The translations under genes were made by a program, and so were the position numbers. Under the pieces are notes generated by a model. That model was not told where the DNA came from, did no database searches, and saw nothing but the letters and a program-made list of their open reading frames with translations. Below, piece after piece: positions 34,501 through 42,961 of a DNA stretch of 64,000 nt (the first letter of the stretch is position 1; every line of letters begins with the position of its first letter). The DNA lies in NCBI GenBank assembly GCA_903913215.1, contig CAIWKE010000008.1, positions 1 through 64,000 of the forward strand, given 5' to 3'. The stretch comes from an uncultured Holophagaceae bacterium (GTDB taxonomy: Bacteria > Acidobacteriota > Holophagae > Holophagales > Holophagaceae).

Positions 34501-37070
34501 TGGTAGAGTCGGCCTCCTGTTTCCCAGGTAAAGAGGGTCGTTCGACCATCGGCGTCAGTTTGGGAAGTGGGCCGACCTAACGCATCCTGTGACTGCTGGG
34601 AACCAAGAATTGTGGTCGGGTTGGCCCTGATGTTGATGCTACTGAGGAAGCCATTGCTGTCGTAGCCGTAGCTGTCGACCCCCACCAGATTCGAGTGGGT
34701 CAATCCCTGAGGGCTGCTGATCTTGGCGTTTGCCGGCTGAGCCGCCGATAGACCGCTGCCGCCTTGGTAATTGATGGTGGTGATTACATACAAGTCTCCG
34801 CTTACCCCAGAGCTTGTTGTTTGCAGAGTATTAAAGACAGGATCAAGTGTTTTCGCCACTGCGGGTGGAGCACCTGCGGTTGTTCCATTCGAGGTGTTGT
34901 CGGCGACTCGGGTTGTGGTCTCCAGGCTCACCCGCCCATACAGCCATTCGGCTGGCAGATTGTCGAAGCTCCGGGTGATGAGATCCTCCGTTCCGACGCT
35001 AGCGCCGGGGGAGGAGAAGCTACCACCCTGCGATTGGAGGTTCATCATCTCGAATGCATAGGGAGGATTCGTCGTGAGGTTGGTCGTGCGATGGGTCTGG
35101 GTCCAACTGAGGCTGGTGGCACTCCAGTTGGTGATCTCTTCTGCCGTGAAGGTCCGGGAATCACGATCCCAGGTTCGGGTCCTGGTGGCATAGGGCACGG
35201 CGTAGCCATCAAAGGCTCCGCCCGGGTTCCCTACGGAATGGAGACTCAAACGGTCCTTCGCCACCCACTTATAGGCGCTGCTATAGGCCGGATCAGCCAC
35301 AGAGAGATCCGAACTCCAGCTTGCCCCTGGTTCGTAGTAGCGGACTTCACGCTCAAAGCCCTTGAGGAAGGCCAGGGTGCTCATGCTGCTATTGCCGGAG
35401 GTTCCATTGGCGCCCTCGGGTTCGGTGAACCGATGCACTTCGATACGCCAATCAGGGGTTGTGATGGCGGTGTAGAAGTCCTGGGAAACCCAGTATTCGG
35501 TCAGGTTGTCGCCTATGGCCGGGACCGAGGTGAACCAGTTCAGCTGAGGGACCACCCGGGCATAGCTGGTGGTTCGACCCACGCCTGCCACGGTATCCGT
35601 GTCGATCAGTTGCTTCACCCCGTAAGCCCAGGAGGGCCTGCGGGAGGTGGAGGGAAGGGCAGCCCAGGCGTTCGGATTGGTATTGGCCTTGTACTTGTAT
35701 GCATCCCAGGCAAGGCTGATGGTGCGGTTGGGAAAGCTCACCGAGCTGAGGATGGTGGGCGTCACACTGACAGACCCGCCCCACTGTGTGGTAGGCCCTG
35801 CTGCATAGGTAAACTGGATGGATTCTCCCGTGATCTCCTGGGTCACCTGCGAGGGCTGGACATTGAGAACGGCTTCACCCCACTGTCCGTCAAACAAGCG
35901 CTGGCCATGGAGAAGCGTGGTCAAGTAGGACCCAGGCGGGTTCCCGGAGTTCACGCCAAGGGTGGTGCCCGCCACCGGGGACCCAAGCTTCAGCAGAAGG
36001 CTGGAAACCGGTTGGCTGCTCCCCTCGTAGGCCACTCGAATCTGGGTCAAGGCCCCCATGTTGTAATCGGACCTCGTGAGGCAGGGCATGGCGGGCGCCG
36101 AGGCGGACCCAGCCGAGTGAACCTGAATCTTGACCGCAGTATTGGTGCTCCAGGTAGCGGTGTATCCGATCCCATCGCCATCATAGGCGAAGCTGATGTT
36201 CTCCCCGAATCGATTCAGAATGCGAGTAACGGCGTAGTGGGCAGCGTGGAGCACATCACGCTCACTGTTCACTAAGTAGGGCCGGTTCTGGGTCATGAAC
36301 AGGTGGCTGACGTAGGTGAACTCATAGGCCACATCCCCCTGGACCACGAGAAGTCGTCGTGGCCATCGCTGCTGGGAGGCAGTGGATCCAATCATGGTGG
36401 AGTACAACCAATCTTGGACCTCATCCGTTCCCTGGTCGGAAGGTCCGAGTTGATTCACACCCAGGATGAGGTGCCCTCCAGAGCCCATCTGGATGAAGGG
36501 TGCCGATCCCGTTTTTGAGTCGGCAGGAAGGGTTCCGATGGTGCCGGATACCCCAAAACGACTCAGAATCTGCTGGGCTGCAGTGGTCGTCATTCCCGAA
36601 GGAACGGTCCCAAGGATGGATCCGCCCCCTCCATCGGGCAGGGTGTAGTTGCTCTGTTTCCCGGCGGCTCCCCACAGGGCCAGGTCGAATGTCCCAGGGG
36701 AGAAACTCGCCGAGCCGTACCCTCTCTGATAGAGCGTGTCGACGGTCTGTGTTCCCCAATACTGGAATCCCGATGGTGAGGTGCTGATCAGGTATTGCTC
36801 ATTGACTGAACTGATGCCCACCTGTGGCGCCACACGCAGGCTCAGGTGCGGGCGAAATTTCAAACCGCGCTCACCGATTCCTGGACCCAAGGGGATGTCC
36901 ATGGAAGCCGCCCCCGTGGCGGCGTCGATCTGGACCCCTCCAGTGAGGGTGGCTGCCCCCTTGGCTCTGTCGAATTTCACATCTGCAAAGGTCGACTGAT
37001 AGCTCTGCGCCAGCCCTTGAATGCACGCAAGACCCATCAATGCCAATACTACCAATGTCTTTTTATTCAT
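31524..37070 (-). CDS. Secreted Rhs/YD-repeat polymorphic toxin protein
   Basis: The 1,848-residue product has a Sec signal peptide (MNKKTLVVLALMGLACIQGLAQ), an N-terminal extracellular region, and many YD repeats from about residue 800 (DALGRPTSQTDADGRTTLFT, YDVRGRVQKVVDATGV, YDALGRVTAVAHSG). The core ends with QARFYLPSYGRFASPDPARD, RNNPIMNTDPTGM at about residue 1,621, after which comes a tip of about 220 residues with ASHVFWSGG, TPAKQAAAALAKAEGGVTLE and PINWYVIP, a toxin domain of a type I do not name. YD repeats form a shell that encloses the tip. GAGG precedes ATG 37070. It is followed by the probable immunity gene. The same core end recurs in the orphan tip at 24665-25261. Confidence 0.93.
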   Translation of the reverse strand: MNKKTLVVLALMGLACIQGLAQSYQSTFADVKFDRAKGAATLTGGVQIDAATGAASMDIPLGPGIGERGLKFRPHLSLRVAPQVGISSVNEQYLISTSPSGFQYWGTQTVDTLYQRGYGSASFSPGTFDLALWGAAGKQSNYTLPDGGGGSILGTVPSGMTTTAAQQILSRFGVSGTIGTLPADSKTGSAPFIQMGSGGHLILGVNQLGPSDQGTDEVQDWLYSTMIGSTASQQRWPRRLLVVQGDVAYEFTYVSHLFMTQNRPYLVNSERDVLHAAHYAVTRILNRFGENISFAYDGDGIGYTATWSTNTAVKIQVHSAGSASAPAMPCLTRSDYNMGALTQIRVAYEGSSQPVSSLLLKLGSPVAGTTLGVNSGNPPGSYLTTLLHGQRLFDGQWGEAVLNVQPSQVTQEITGESIQFTYAAGPTTQWGGSVSVTPTILSSVSFPNRTISLAWDAYKYKANTNPNAWAALPSTSRRPSWAYGVKQLIDTDTVAGVGRTTSYARVVPQLNWFTSVPAIGDNLTEYWVSQDFYTAITTPDWRIEVHRFTEPEGANGTSGNSSMSTLAFLKGFEREVRYYEPGASWSSDLSVADPAYSSAYKWVAKDRLSLHSVGNPGGAFDGYAVPYATRTRTWDRDSRTFTAEEITNWSATSLSWTQTHRTTNLTTNPPYAFEMMNLQSQGGSFSSPGASVGTEDLITRSFDNLPAEWLYGRVSLETTTRVADNTSNGTTAGAPPAVAKTLDPVFNTLQTTSSGVSGDLYVITTINYQGGSGLSAAQPANAKISSPQGLTHSNLVGVDSYGYDSNGFLSSINIRANPTTILGSQQSQDALGRPTSQTDADGRTTLFTWETGGRLYQITPPGGDIVTTVTYDDATHRGVTLMRGAQVQEFRYNGFGELVLERRKDPSGNWSHRIYGFDGAGRGTGVTVWLPNRGDDHETLWKEPNLTTTIYQTVTIPGTSVCKRWGPIDPDTGERECVQWQTTPDTTQTTTLNPLYTGTSTSYDVRGRVQKVVDATGVTSTSSYPVSTGFLKVVVLGGTQTTSFLNDSAGRLKRVTDAKSQVTNYSYNASNRIVAVSQSDALGHAQPRSWTYNSLGWLTSLTQPESGTTSYSNFTVHGKPQATNYNGRVVNNAFDYMARPTETWSDDGSVNQGFRYDSAGGRGHIAWNWDGSVNATYGYDAATGRLTSLSTTAAGQTYTQSFGYGDGYGNRTSGHTSHAQWTQSYHLATGLPSRLACGAQSIADTSSWEASYDAVSWMPKAVFYGNGSYSGFSYGADQSRLSGLDHFGPGGAILERWGYSYDGVGNLIQELDKQTGLSDTYGFDALNRLVGAVIQSPTYGAQHQIFDYDAFGNRISASTTSPGTVAPSTLPLSLDPNNQALWLHNQLPSQMVNGASTGAMYDAQGNLTQVYAKPGDTANSITMVYDALGRVTAVAHSGKGVREVYQYRADGLRTVIDDYLWGTFQKTRIQIYDDARRLVSQYEKNTSGTITWKKDILYLGSREAAELDAAGMHVTQVDQLGSPRVVTGPSGQVETRQKYLPFGELLEQTGYIKTAKGYTGHEQTDSSGMIYMQARFYLPSYGRFASPDPARDQHFEETQSWNIYSYVRNNPIMNTDPTGMETEDEKKNTTATQGPQGAMSGTDDYSHLWQNDVNKGAESVSQLLDRKGQEAYEKGNIAGWIGLGVLNAAYQVFTPGGDRLSQVNARAQNGEDVPTKDLAIAGATALGQLALTAAPQLSTSGGSASHVFWSGGTPAKQAAAALAKAEGGVTLEMTAGGRLLDKATTAGNYKYMKPLWNFASRNFANGAEGSVTAVQSMSRGVRVDSIWRSIEYSTLKSSGNPINWYVIP

Positions 37071-37316
37071 GTACAGCCTCGATGTAATTGCGGTGTTGGC
37101 AGCCCAGGGCTGAGAGGAAATCGAATGTGGGCAGCGTATTAATTCGCGATCTAGTTGTCGTGAAAATCCTGCGAACGGGGTAATTTCCCCGCCGAACGGA
37201 TTAGCGGCGGAGGCTAGCGCCAGGGCAGCACCGCCGCCCCCGGACCCCCTACCCCTTACTCGGAATGGCCATTGGTGTGAGGAGCTGATTCTGGTCCCAT
37301 GCCCACGGTGTTGCTC

Positions 37317-40300
37317 TCATTCACAGGGCACCAAGCGCCTAGACCCGCCCCTCTGGGTTTCCCGGGCCAATTTGGACTCGTACAAACGATGGAGGAATTC
37401 CATCAGCACCCACTCCTGCTCCCGCTGATTGGTCTGGAGAAGGCGATTCAGGTGCATATGCGCGAGGCTACAGGCGATCGTACGGATGTCCTCCTGGAGC
37501 CAGCCCTGCTCCGAGGCCTTCCGCAGTTGGGCCAAGGGGCCATACAGATTGGCGACTGGCGAGGTCAGCTCACAGGGTATGGTTGTCTCGAACTCTCGTC
37601 GAAATCTTCGGAATTGCTGGCCGATTTGAGGAGGGACTCCCCCCATCCCAAGAAACTCATTTCGAAAGGAATCCAAGGATGACTTGGCCAAATCCACCCG
37701 TTGAGGCAGATCAAAGCCGAGCGCTGCCCAGATGGCATCCACCTCAACCAGGCCTGACTTCCATCGTTCCTTGGGTTCATGGTTCAATGCGATCTGTTCC
37801 AGGACCCGCTGGCTGTCGGCCTGGAACCACCCGGTGGCCAGATCGAAGCCAATGGTCCCTCCGTACCGCTCCAGCTCAGGTTCAAAGGTATCAATCTGCA
37901 CTTTCCACAGCAGGCCTTGGCTTAGGCTCGACTCCAGAGCCTGGGTGATCCGGGGGAGCAAAGCCGATAGCAACCTCCCTTGCTCCCCATGGAAGCGAAG
38001 CCTCAGGTGGTGCGATGGGTCCCAGTACCTGACAAAGTGCCATCGGTCCCAAAGGTGTTCAGCCCCCGTCATCCAGAGCAGTGGCTCCAACACCTGAAGC
38101 AAACGATCTGCCGAGGCAGTCCCACAGTACAGCTTTAGGTAAAGCCACTCCGATCCGGGTGGGAACCCTCGAAATCCCGCGGTCAACGAGATCTGTCCCA
38201 GGGGTGCCTTCTGCCGATGTGGGATAGCTGTCGCTTCAAATGGGACCACCAGCTCGTGGGCAAACCGCCCTTCTGGCGAAGTCACGAGGGCCTGACCTGG
38301 GTCGGGAAAGCATTCGGTCAGGTGGAACACTGGACGATTCGCGACGAGGTGGCATAGTGCTTCGACCCGAGTCACCTGATCCAGGTCCACCAGTAGGTGG
38401 TTGTCGGCATCGACCAGTACTACCAACCTTGGGAGTCCCCGACGTTCCCGCAAGAGTTGAAAGGCCTCCCATGGAAGGTCTTCGGATGCTGCAAGGGCGT
38501 CCTTCAATTCTCTCGCGTCGATCCTCCAGCGTGCCTTGCTGAGAACCTGCCTTCCGTAGACAACCCTGGGCAGGAAGGGGGATTCGGCCAGAGACCCCCA
38601 GGACCAGCCCCCCGGGCGGCCATCCTGATCTTGGAGATGGGATAGGAACCGATAGACAACCGGCCCTCGCCGAAAATTGTGTGCGGAGGACAGCCTGGGG
38701 ATGACCTCGCGACCAAGCCTTTTCGAGGCGAGGAACACCCTCCCCCGGCGGACAGTTACCAATAGGTCGTCAGGCCGAAGGGTGTGGTCCTCGGAAACAC
38801 CGGAGTTGGCAAGATAGGGAATCTCGTAGGCCCGGAGCACTGGACGGGCCAGCACATTTCCCATTCTTCCCTCTGGGCTATACGTCACCTCCGCGAAAAT
38901 GGCCTCAGGGAAGGCAGCTTCCTCCTTTTGCAAGTGGTCCCTGAGTGCATCCTCCAAGTTGCGGTCACCCCAGGCAAACCGACCTAGCCACCTGGCGGCG
39001 GTGGGTCCAGAGTACTGGTCCATGAAGAACTTGAATTCGCCTTGATCCAAGGCCCCCAGGCTGGAAGCGGAGAGGCAGGCGAGGGCTGCGAACGACTGAG
39101 CGAATGGTTCCGGGTTTGGGTTCTCCAACCCCGCCATATCCTCGTCGTTCAATTCCCAGATCAATGTCCCCTGCCAGCGGGGGCACTGTCCCAAAAGGAA
39201 TACATCCCGTTGAGACAGTGCCTTCGGACGCGATGAGGAATTGAAGGGCATTCCCTCCAGCAGGGTTGAGTCCATCGGGGGGGCCCCGTCGAACCCAATG
39301 CCGCTTTCCTCGTCGAGGGCCTCCAGGAGCGGTACCCAGCGATCGCCATATCGCTCCGTGAAGGCAGTCCCGAACCGATCCAGGGAGCCTTCCTGCGGCG
39401 CTGGTGTGAGCCTTCGGAGGGTTTCGGCTCCCTTCTCCAGCTCAGCGGAGACGGTCCGCGAAAGGGCAAGACCCGGAGCCGCTTTGAACCAATCCACCTG
39501 TACTTGGTTTCCAGATGCTGGTGCCAGCCCAAGGGAGGCCAATAATGCCGAAATCCCTTCGCCCCAGCCTTGACCTCCCGCGTCAGGTGACGTCTCGAAT
39601 CGCCTCAACTCCGCCCCCAGGAATTCAAGGGGCTTTGCGAGCAACCCCGCCTCCGGGGTTCGGAGCAGGGCATCAATCACGTGTCTTAAGGGATCCGGGC
39701 AGGATAGCGGGGGATGCAGGTCACTTTGCAGCACCTGGGCATCGATCAATGTGTCGAGGTATTCCCGGGCCTCCCGGTGTCCGACACCGGTAGAGGCAAC
39801 CAAGGCCTTTGTGAGTGGCTCCAGCCGCGCACCGGAGCGGCTCTCCTTCAAGATGAGATCCAGGTGCGTGGTGGCCTCGACTACTTCCAGGTGAAAGATC
39901 GCCTCGCTTCCCGGGAGGGTTCTCCGCTCCAGGTACCGATATCCCCGGCCTAGGCGGTAGAGGCTGGTGTTTGGGCGGTAAAGGGCACCGGAACGCACTG
40001 CCGGCTCCCGCTCGAGCTGGCCAACGATGGATTCAATCACCCCCCAATCCAAACGAGCGGCCTTCCGGCCTGCCGAGGCTGGGCCGAGGGTCAATTGGCC
40101 GTTTGCGCCCCATTCACCGATGGTGACCCCTGCAAAGAGGCCGAAGGGTGTCGATCGGCTGGACATTCGGCTCAGATATTTCACCAAGGATCGCTCGACT
40201 CCCTGGGCCGCCTTCCCTGTCAAGGATCCATCCAGCCAGGCTGGAATCCGAAGGTCCAGGTCTGGAGAGGCCAGGGCAATGGCAGTCCGCACCTCCTCGC

Positions 40301-40484
40301 AACGCACCAAGCCGCGAAGAATTTGGCGGAATTGCTCCCGGTTTCCCGGGGGAGGATCAGGAGCCAACCCTATTGCCCCCTGCCCCGCTTGCCCGCAGGA
40401 ACTCGAAGAGAGGCTGTCCACCGGCAGGCTCGGTGTGCGGAGCATAAAAAAGCCTGCGGTTCTGCATGTGGGCCGGAAGGACAT
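37317..40484 (-). CDS. Full-length LanB-type lantibiotic dehydratase
   Basis: The 1,055-residue product has the class I lanthipeptide dehydratase plan. The N-terminal glutamylation domain (about 15-710) has the start motif FFMLRTPSLPVDSL, LSRMSSRSTPFGLFAGV, a GRMGNVLARPVLRAYEIPYL region and RGRVFLASKRLGREVIPRLSS. The C-terminal elimination (SpaB_C/thiopeptide-type) domain (about 765-1,030) has SEWLYLKLYCGTASADRLL, WHFVRYWDPSHHLRLRFHG and DTFEPELERYGG. It would use glutamyl-tRNA to dehydrate Ser/Thr in a precursor peptide. No LanC cyclase, protease or transporter is nearby. The precursor candidate is divergent at 40686. A start at internal Met 14 is also possible, as neither ATG has a strong ribosome site. 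Confidence 0.9.
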   Translation of the reverse strand: MSFRPTCRTAGFFMLRTPSLPVDSLSSSSCGQAGQGAIGLAPDPPPGNREQFRQILRGLVRCEEVRTAIALASPDLDLRIPAWLDGSLTGKAAQGVERSLVKYLSRMSSRSTPFGLFAGVTIGEWGANGQLTLGPASAGRKAARLDWGVIESIVGQLEREPAVRSGALYRPNTSLYRLGRGYRYLERRTLPGSEAIFHLEVVEATTHLDLILKESRSGARLEPLTKALVASTGVGHREAREYLDTLIDAQVLQSDLHPPLSCPDPLRHVIDALLRTPEAGLLAKPLEFLGAELRRFETSPDAGGQGWGEGISALLASLGLAPASGNQVQVDWFKAAPGLALSRTVSAELEKGAETLRRLTPAPQEGSLDRFGTAFTERYGDRWVPLLEALDEESGIGFDGAPPMDSTLLEGMPFNSSSRPKALSQRDVFLLGQCPRWQGTLIWELNDEDMAGLENPNPEPFAQSFAALACLSASSLGALDQGEFKFFMDQYSGPTAARWLGRFAWGDRNLEDALRDHLQKEEAAFPEAIFAEVTYSPEGRMGNVLARPVLRAYEIPYLANSGVSEDHTLRPDDLLVTVRRGRVFLASKRLGREVIPRLSSAHNFRRGPVVYRFLSHLQDQDGRPGGWSWGSLAESPFLPRVVYGRQVLSKARWRIDARELKDALAASEDLPWEAFQLLRERRGLPRLVVLVDADNHLLVDLDQVTRVEALCHLVANRPVFHLTECFPDPGQALVTSPEGRFAHELVVPFEATAIPHRQKAPLGQISLTAGFRGFPPGSEWLYLKLYCGTASADRLLQVLEPLLWMTGAEHLWDRWHFVRYWDPSHHLRLRFHGEQGRLLSALLPRITQALESSLSQGLLWKVQIDTFEPELERYGGTIGFDLATGWFQADSQRVLEQIALNHEPKERWKSGLVEVDAIWAALGFDLPQRVDLAKSSLDSFRNEFLGMGGVPPQIGQQFRRFRREFETTIPCELTSPVANLYGPLAQLRKASEQGWLQEDIRTIACSLAHMHLNRLLQTNQREQEWVLMEFLHRLYESKLARETQRGGSRRLVPCE

Positions 40485-40649
40485 GGTGAGGGATTCCCTA
40501 GAAGTCAGTGAACTCAGGGGACCACTCAGGATCGGGCGAGGACCACTTTGAACCCTCGAACGGGGATTGCAGAACGCCCAACGGTTGGCAGTGTGGTTAT
40601 ATACCGTCTATGGAAATAAATTGGTCTCAAGGCGATTCGGTCCCAAAAC

Positions 40650-40679
40650 CAAGGTCGCGCCAGGTGGCGCCACCTTGGA
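40650..40679. promoter_or_regulatory. 30-bp dyad between LanB and the precursor peptide
   Basis: CCAAGGT-C-GCGCCA, spacer GG, TGGCGC-C-ACCTTGG: two 14-base arms with a single C/C mismatch. It ends at the GGAG ribosome site of the precursor gene, so it could be an operator for the LytTR-type regulator, or an RNA hairpin that controls translation of the peptide. Confidence 0.6.
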
Positions 40680-40685
40680 GTTCCA

Positions 40686-40850
40686 ATGAGCAACAGTCTT
40701 TCTTTCCGGAAGGAAACCATCCAGCACTCCAGCAGCACCTCAACCATTCCGAGCACGCAGGTGGATGTGACTCGGGACAGCAAGTTCGATGGCGGTGCCA
40801 ATGACCCGAAGGCGCCCATCACAACCATCCTCACGACCATCTACCCCTGA
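40686..40850 (+). CDS. Ser/Thr-rich, Cys-free RiPP precursor-like peptide
   Basis: The 54-residue product reads MSNSLSFRKETIQHSSSTST, IPSTQVDVTRDSKFDGGAND, PKAPITTILTTIYP. Eighteen of 54 residues are Ser or Thr and there is no Cys. The leader motif LSFRKETI matches the L.L.KETI leader common in class I lanthipeptide precursors of environmental bacteria. GGAG lies five bases before the ATG. The divergent LanB and the kinase/regulator genes that start 38 bases downstream in the same direction make this the likely substrate. Without Cys, dehydration would give dehydroalanine/dehydrobutyrine but no lanthionine rings. Confidence 0.72.
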   Translation: MSNSLSFRKETIQHSSSTSTIPSTQVDVTRDSKFDGGANDPKAPITTILTTIYP

Positions 40851-40887
40851 GTTACGGCTTGGGCTCGCCGAATCCAATCAGAATTCC

Positions 40888-41970
40888 ATGGGCTCTGCGA
40901 ACCCATGGAATTCTATGTTTCCTTTGGCGAAGTATTGGCGAGCCATGGGGGTCATCTATTCGATATGGATACTCTTCCTCCTCTATGAGAACTGGACCCA
41001 TGCCCAACTTTCTTCCCCATGGATATGGGGCAGCATGGTCACGGCGCCATTCAATCACATTGCGATTTTCGCCCTTGTTTCCCCATTGCCCTGGATTGTG
41101 GTTCGGAGGATCCGGCCACCTTGGCGCTTCTTCATCGGCTTGGTACTGTCAATACTCATATGTGAGGCCACAGCAAGCCTTCTTCCAATCGTCGATGGCT
41201 GGTTTTTCGTTCAAGCCAAGGTTCCATTCGAGCAAAAAAGGCTCCTATTGCTCTATGTCGCCTTGTTTGGACCAGTCATGACTGTTGTCGGCGGCTTGAT
41301 AGCTTCACGCGCTCTTTCAGAAGAGCGACGTCTGGCATCCGAGGCCGAGGCTTTAATCGCCAAGAACCGTCTGCTACAGAGCCAGATCCACCCTCATGTG
41401 CTGTTCAATGCATTGAATGGGCTGGCTGAACTCATTCACAAGAACCCAGCGGACGCGGAAACGGCTGTTCAACACCTCTCCGACCTGCTGCGGAGAATCA
41501 TGCAGGCCTCAGAACATGCACTGCTACCTCTTAAAGAGGAACGGCAGATCATCTCAGATTTCCTGGCTCTTGAAGGCATTCGCCTGGGAAAGCGTCTCCG
41601 GGTCTCCTGGGATTGGGACGATGCCCTTGACCGGGTCGAACTGCCGCCATTACTACTTCAGCCTCTGGTGGAAAACGCCATCAAACACGGCATCGCACCT
41701 AGCATTCCAGGTGGGGAAGTCCAAGTTAGAACACGGGTGTCTGCGGGCAATATATTCCTGGAGGTTTGGAACTCTGGAGCGCCATTCGATGAAATGGGCA
41801 AGCCTAGTGGCCTCGGTGTGAGAAACCTGCGCTCAAGGTTGTCCTTACATTTTGACGCTCAGGCCGAGCTTTGGATCGGTTCCAGTGAATCCGGGACGCT
41901 TGCCAGCATCCGCATTATGGCAAAGCAAGTAGACTACTCGGATGAAGCCCCTAAGGACCCTGGTCGTTGA
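40888..41970 (+). CDS. LytS/YehU-type membrane sensor histidine kinase
   Basis: The 360-residue product has four membrane segments (about residues 18-35, 50-70, 80-105 and 125-150), then a His_kinase domain with QIHPHVLFNALNGLAELI (phosphorylated His; the usual QINPHFLFN) and a HATPase domain with LLLQPLVENAIKHGI and KPSGLGVRNLRSRL. It pairs with the overlapping LytTR regulator (29-base overlap). The start is uncertain; ATG 40888 and ATG 40915 both precede the first helix. Its place directly after the peptide gene suggests that it senses the modified peptide, or that it controls its production. Confidence 0.88.
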   Translation: MGSANPWNSMFPLAKYWRAMGVIYSIWILFLLYENWTHAQLSSPWIWGSMVTAPFNHIAIFALVSPLPWIVVRRIRPPWRFFIGLVLSILICEATASLLPIVDGWFFVQAKVPFEQKRLLLLYVALFGPVMTVVGGLIASRALSEERRLASEAEALIAKNRLLQSQIHPHVLFNALNGLAELIHKNPADAETAVQHLSDLLRRIMQASEHALLPLKEERQIISDFLALEGIRLGKRLRVSWDWDDALDRVELPPLLLQPLVENAIKHGIAPSIPGGEVQVRTRVSAGNIFLEVWNSGAPFDEMGKPSGLGVRNLRSRLSLHFDAQAELWIGSSESGTLASIRIMAKQVDYSDEAPKDPGR

Positions 41971-42682
41971 TGACGAGCCGCTGGCAAGAGAGCGACTGTC
42001 CCGACTTCTTCAGGAAGCCGGTTGTACGGTGGTCGATGAACTGGAAGATGGCGTGGCCTTGCTTCAATGGTTGAACCAGGCCCATGAAGTGGATGTCATA
42101 TTCCTGGACATTCAGATGCCAGGGCTGAATGGGATGGAGGCCTTGGCCGAAGCCGCTACCTACCCACCTGTGGTCTTTGTCACGGCCTACTCCGAATACG
42201 CCGTGCGGGCGTTCGAACTGGCAGCTCACGACTATCTGCTGAAGCCAGTATTTGCAGATCGGCTGGCGAAGTGCCTGGATCGCCTAAAAGGCGCCTTGGT
42301 GCGCAGGCTCAGCCCAACTGAAATCAAAAGTTTGCTTCCCCCAAAGGCCAGGTTTCCAGTGAAGGCGGGCGTGGGCGAGCTGTTCATGGACCTCGAGGCC
42401 ATGACCCATTTCGAGTTGAAGGACGATCACGTCATCGCATGCAGGGGACAGAACCAATACAAGACACGCTGGACGGCCCTATCCGAGGTCGAACAAGCCT
42501 TTCCCGATGACGGCATGATGCGGATTCAACGTCATCTGCTTCTACGCCCCAGGGCCGTGATCGGAACCCACCCGGCTGGCATAGGTCGAATGAAGGTGTT
42601 GGTAGCCCAGGGAGTTCATCTGCCGGTTAGCAGAGCGATGACTCCAAGGCTTAGAGAATTGCTTAAAATGAAGCCTGTTTAA
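41942..42682 (+). CDS. LytTR-family response regulator
   Basis: The 246-residue product has a receiver domain (TLVVDDEPLARERL; D in VIFLDIQMPGLNG; K in YLLKPV) and a C-terminal LytTR DNA-binding domain (YKTRWTALSEVEQAF, MRIQRHLLLRPRAV, LPVSRAMTPRLREL). LytTR proteins bind imperfect direct repeats and often control bacteriocin, virulence or quorum-sensing genes. It overlaps the kinase gene. The dyad at 40650-40679 is a candidate target. No gene is seen in the 280 bases that follow. Confidence 0.92.
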   Translation: MKPLRTLVVDDEPLARERLSRLLQEAGCTVVDELEDGVALLQWLNQAHEVDVIFLDIQMPGLNGMEALAEAATYPPVVFVTAYSEYAVRAFELAAHDYLLKPVFADRLAKCLDRLKGALVRRLSPTEIKSLLPPKARFPVKAGVGELFMDLEAMTHFELKDDHVIACRGQNQYKTRWTALSEVEQAFPDDGMMRIQRHLLLRPRAVIGTHPAGIGRMKVLVAQGVHLPVSRAMTPRLRELLKMKPV

Positions 42683-42961
42683 GGACTTCGTATCAAAAAA
42701 AATGAGCAGCCGAGTACATCTTAACGGCCCGTGCCATGCGCTTTCCGCCATATACGCCTTTAGAGCGGCACTCTGTAACCCTGGTCAGAAATCCGCCAAG
42801 CCGGACACGCACGATAGACTTCAGCATTAGGAAGTCTCATCTGCCTTAGTAAACCGCAGAGGCTCGTGTCTCTTGAATCCCCTTCAAGGACGATCATCTA
42901 ACCAATCAAGCCGGGCGTTCTCACTAATCGGTATCAGGGGTTACCAATAAAAGATGAACAA

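Noticed and set aside
34764-36275. 503-residue plus-strand frame opposite rhs
   Set aside because: Antisense shadow of the Rhs gene; composition (Gly/Pro/His) follows the complement of YD-repeat codons.
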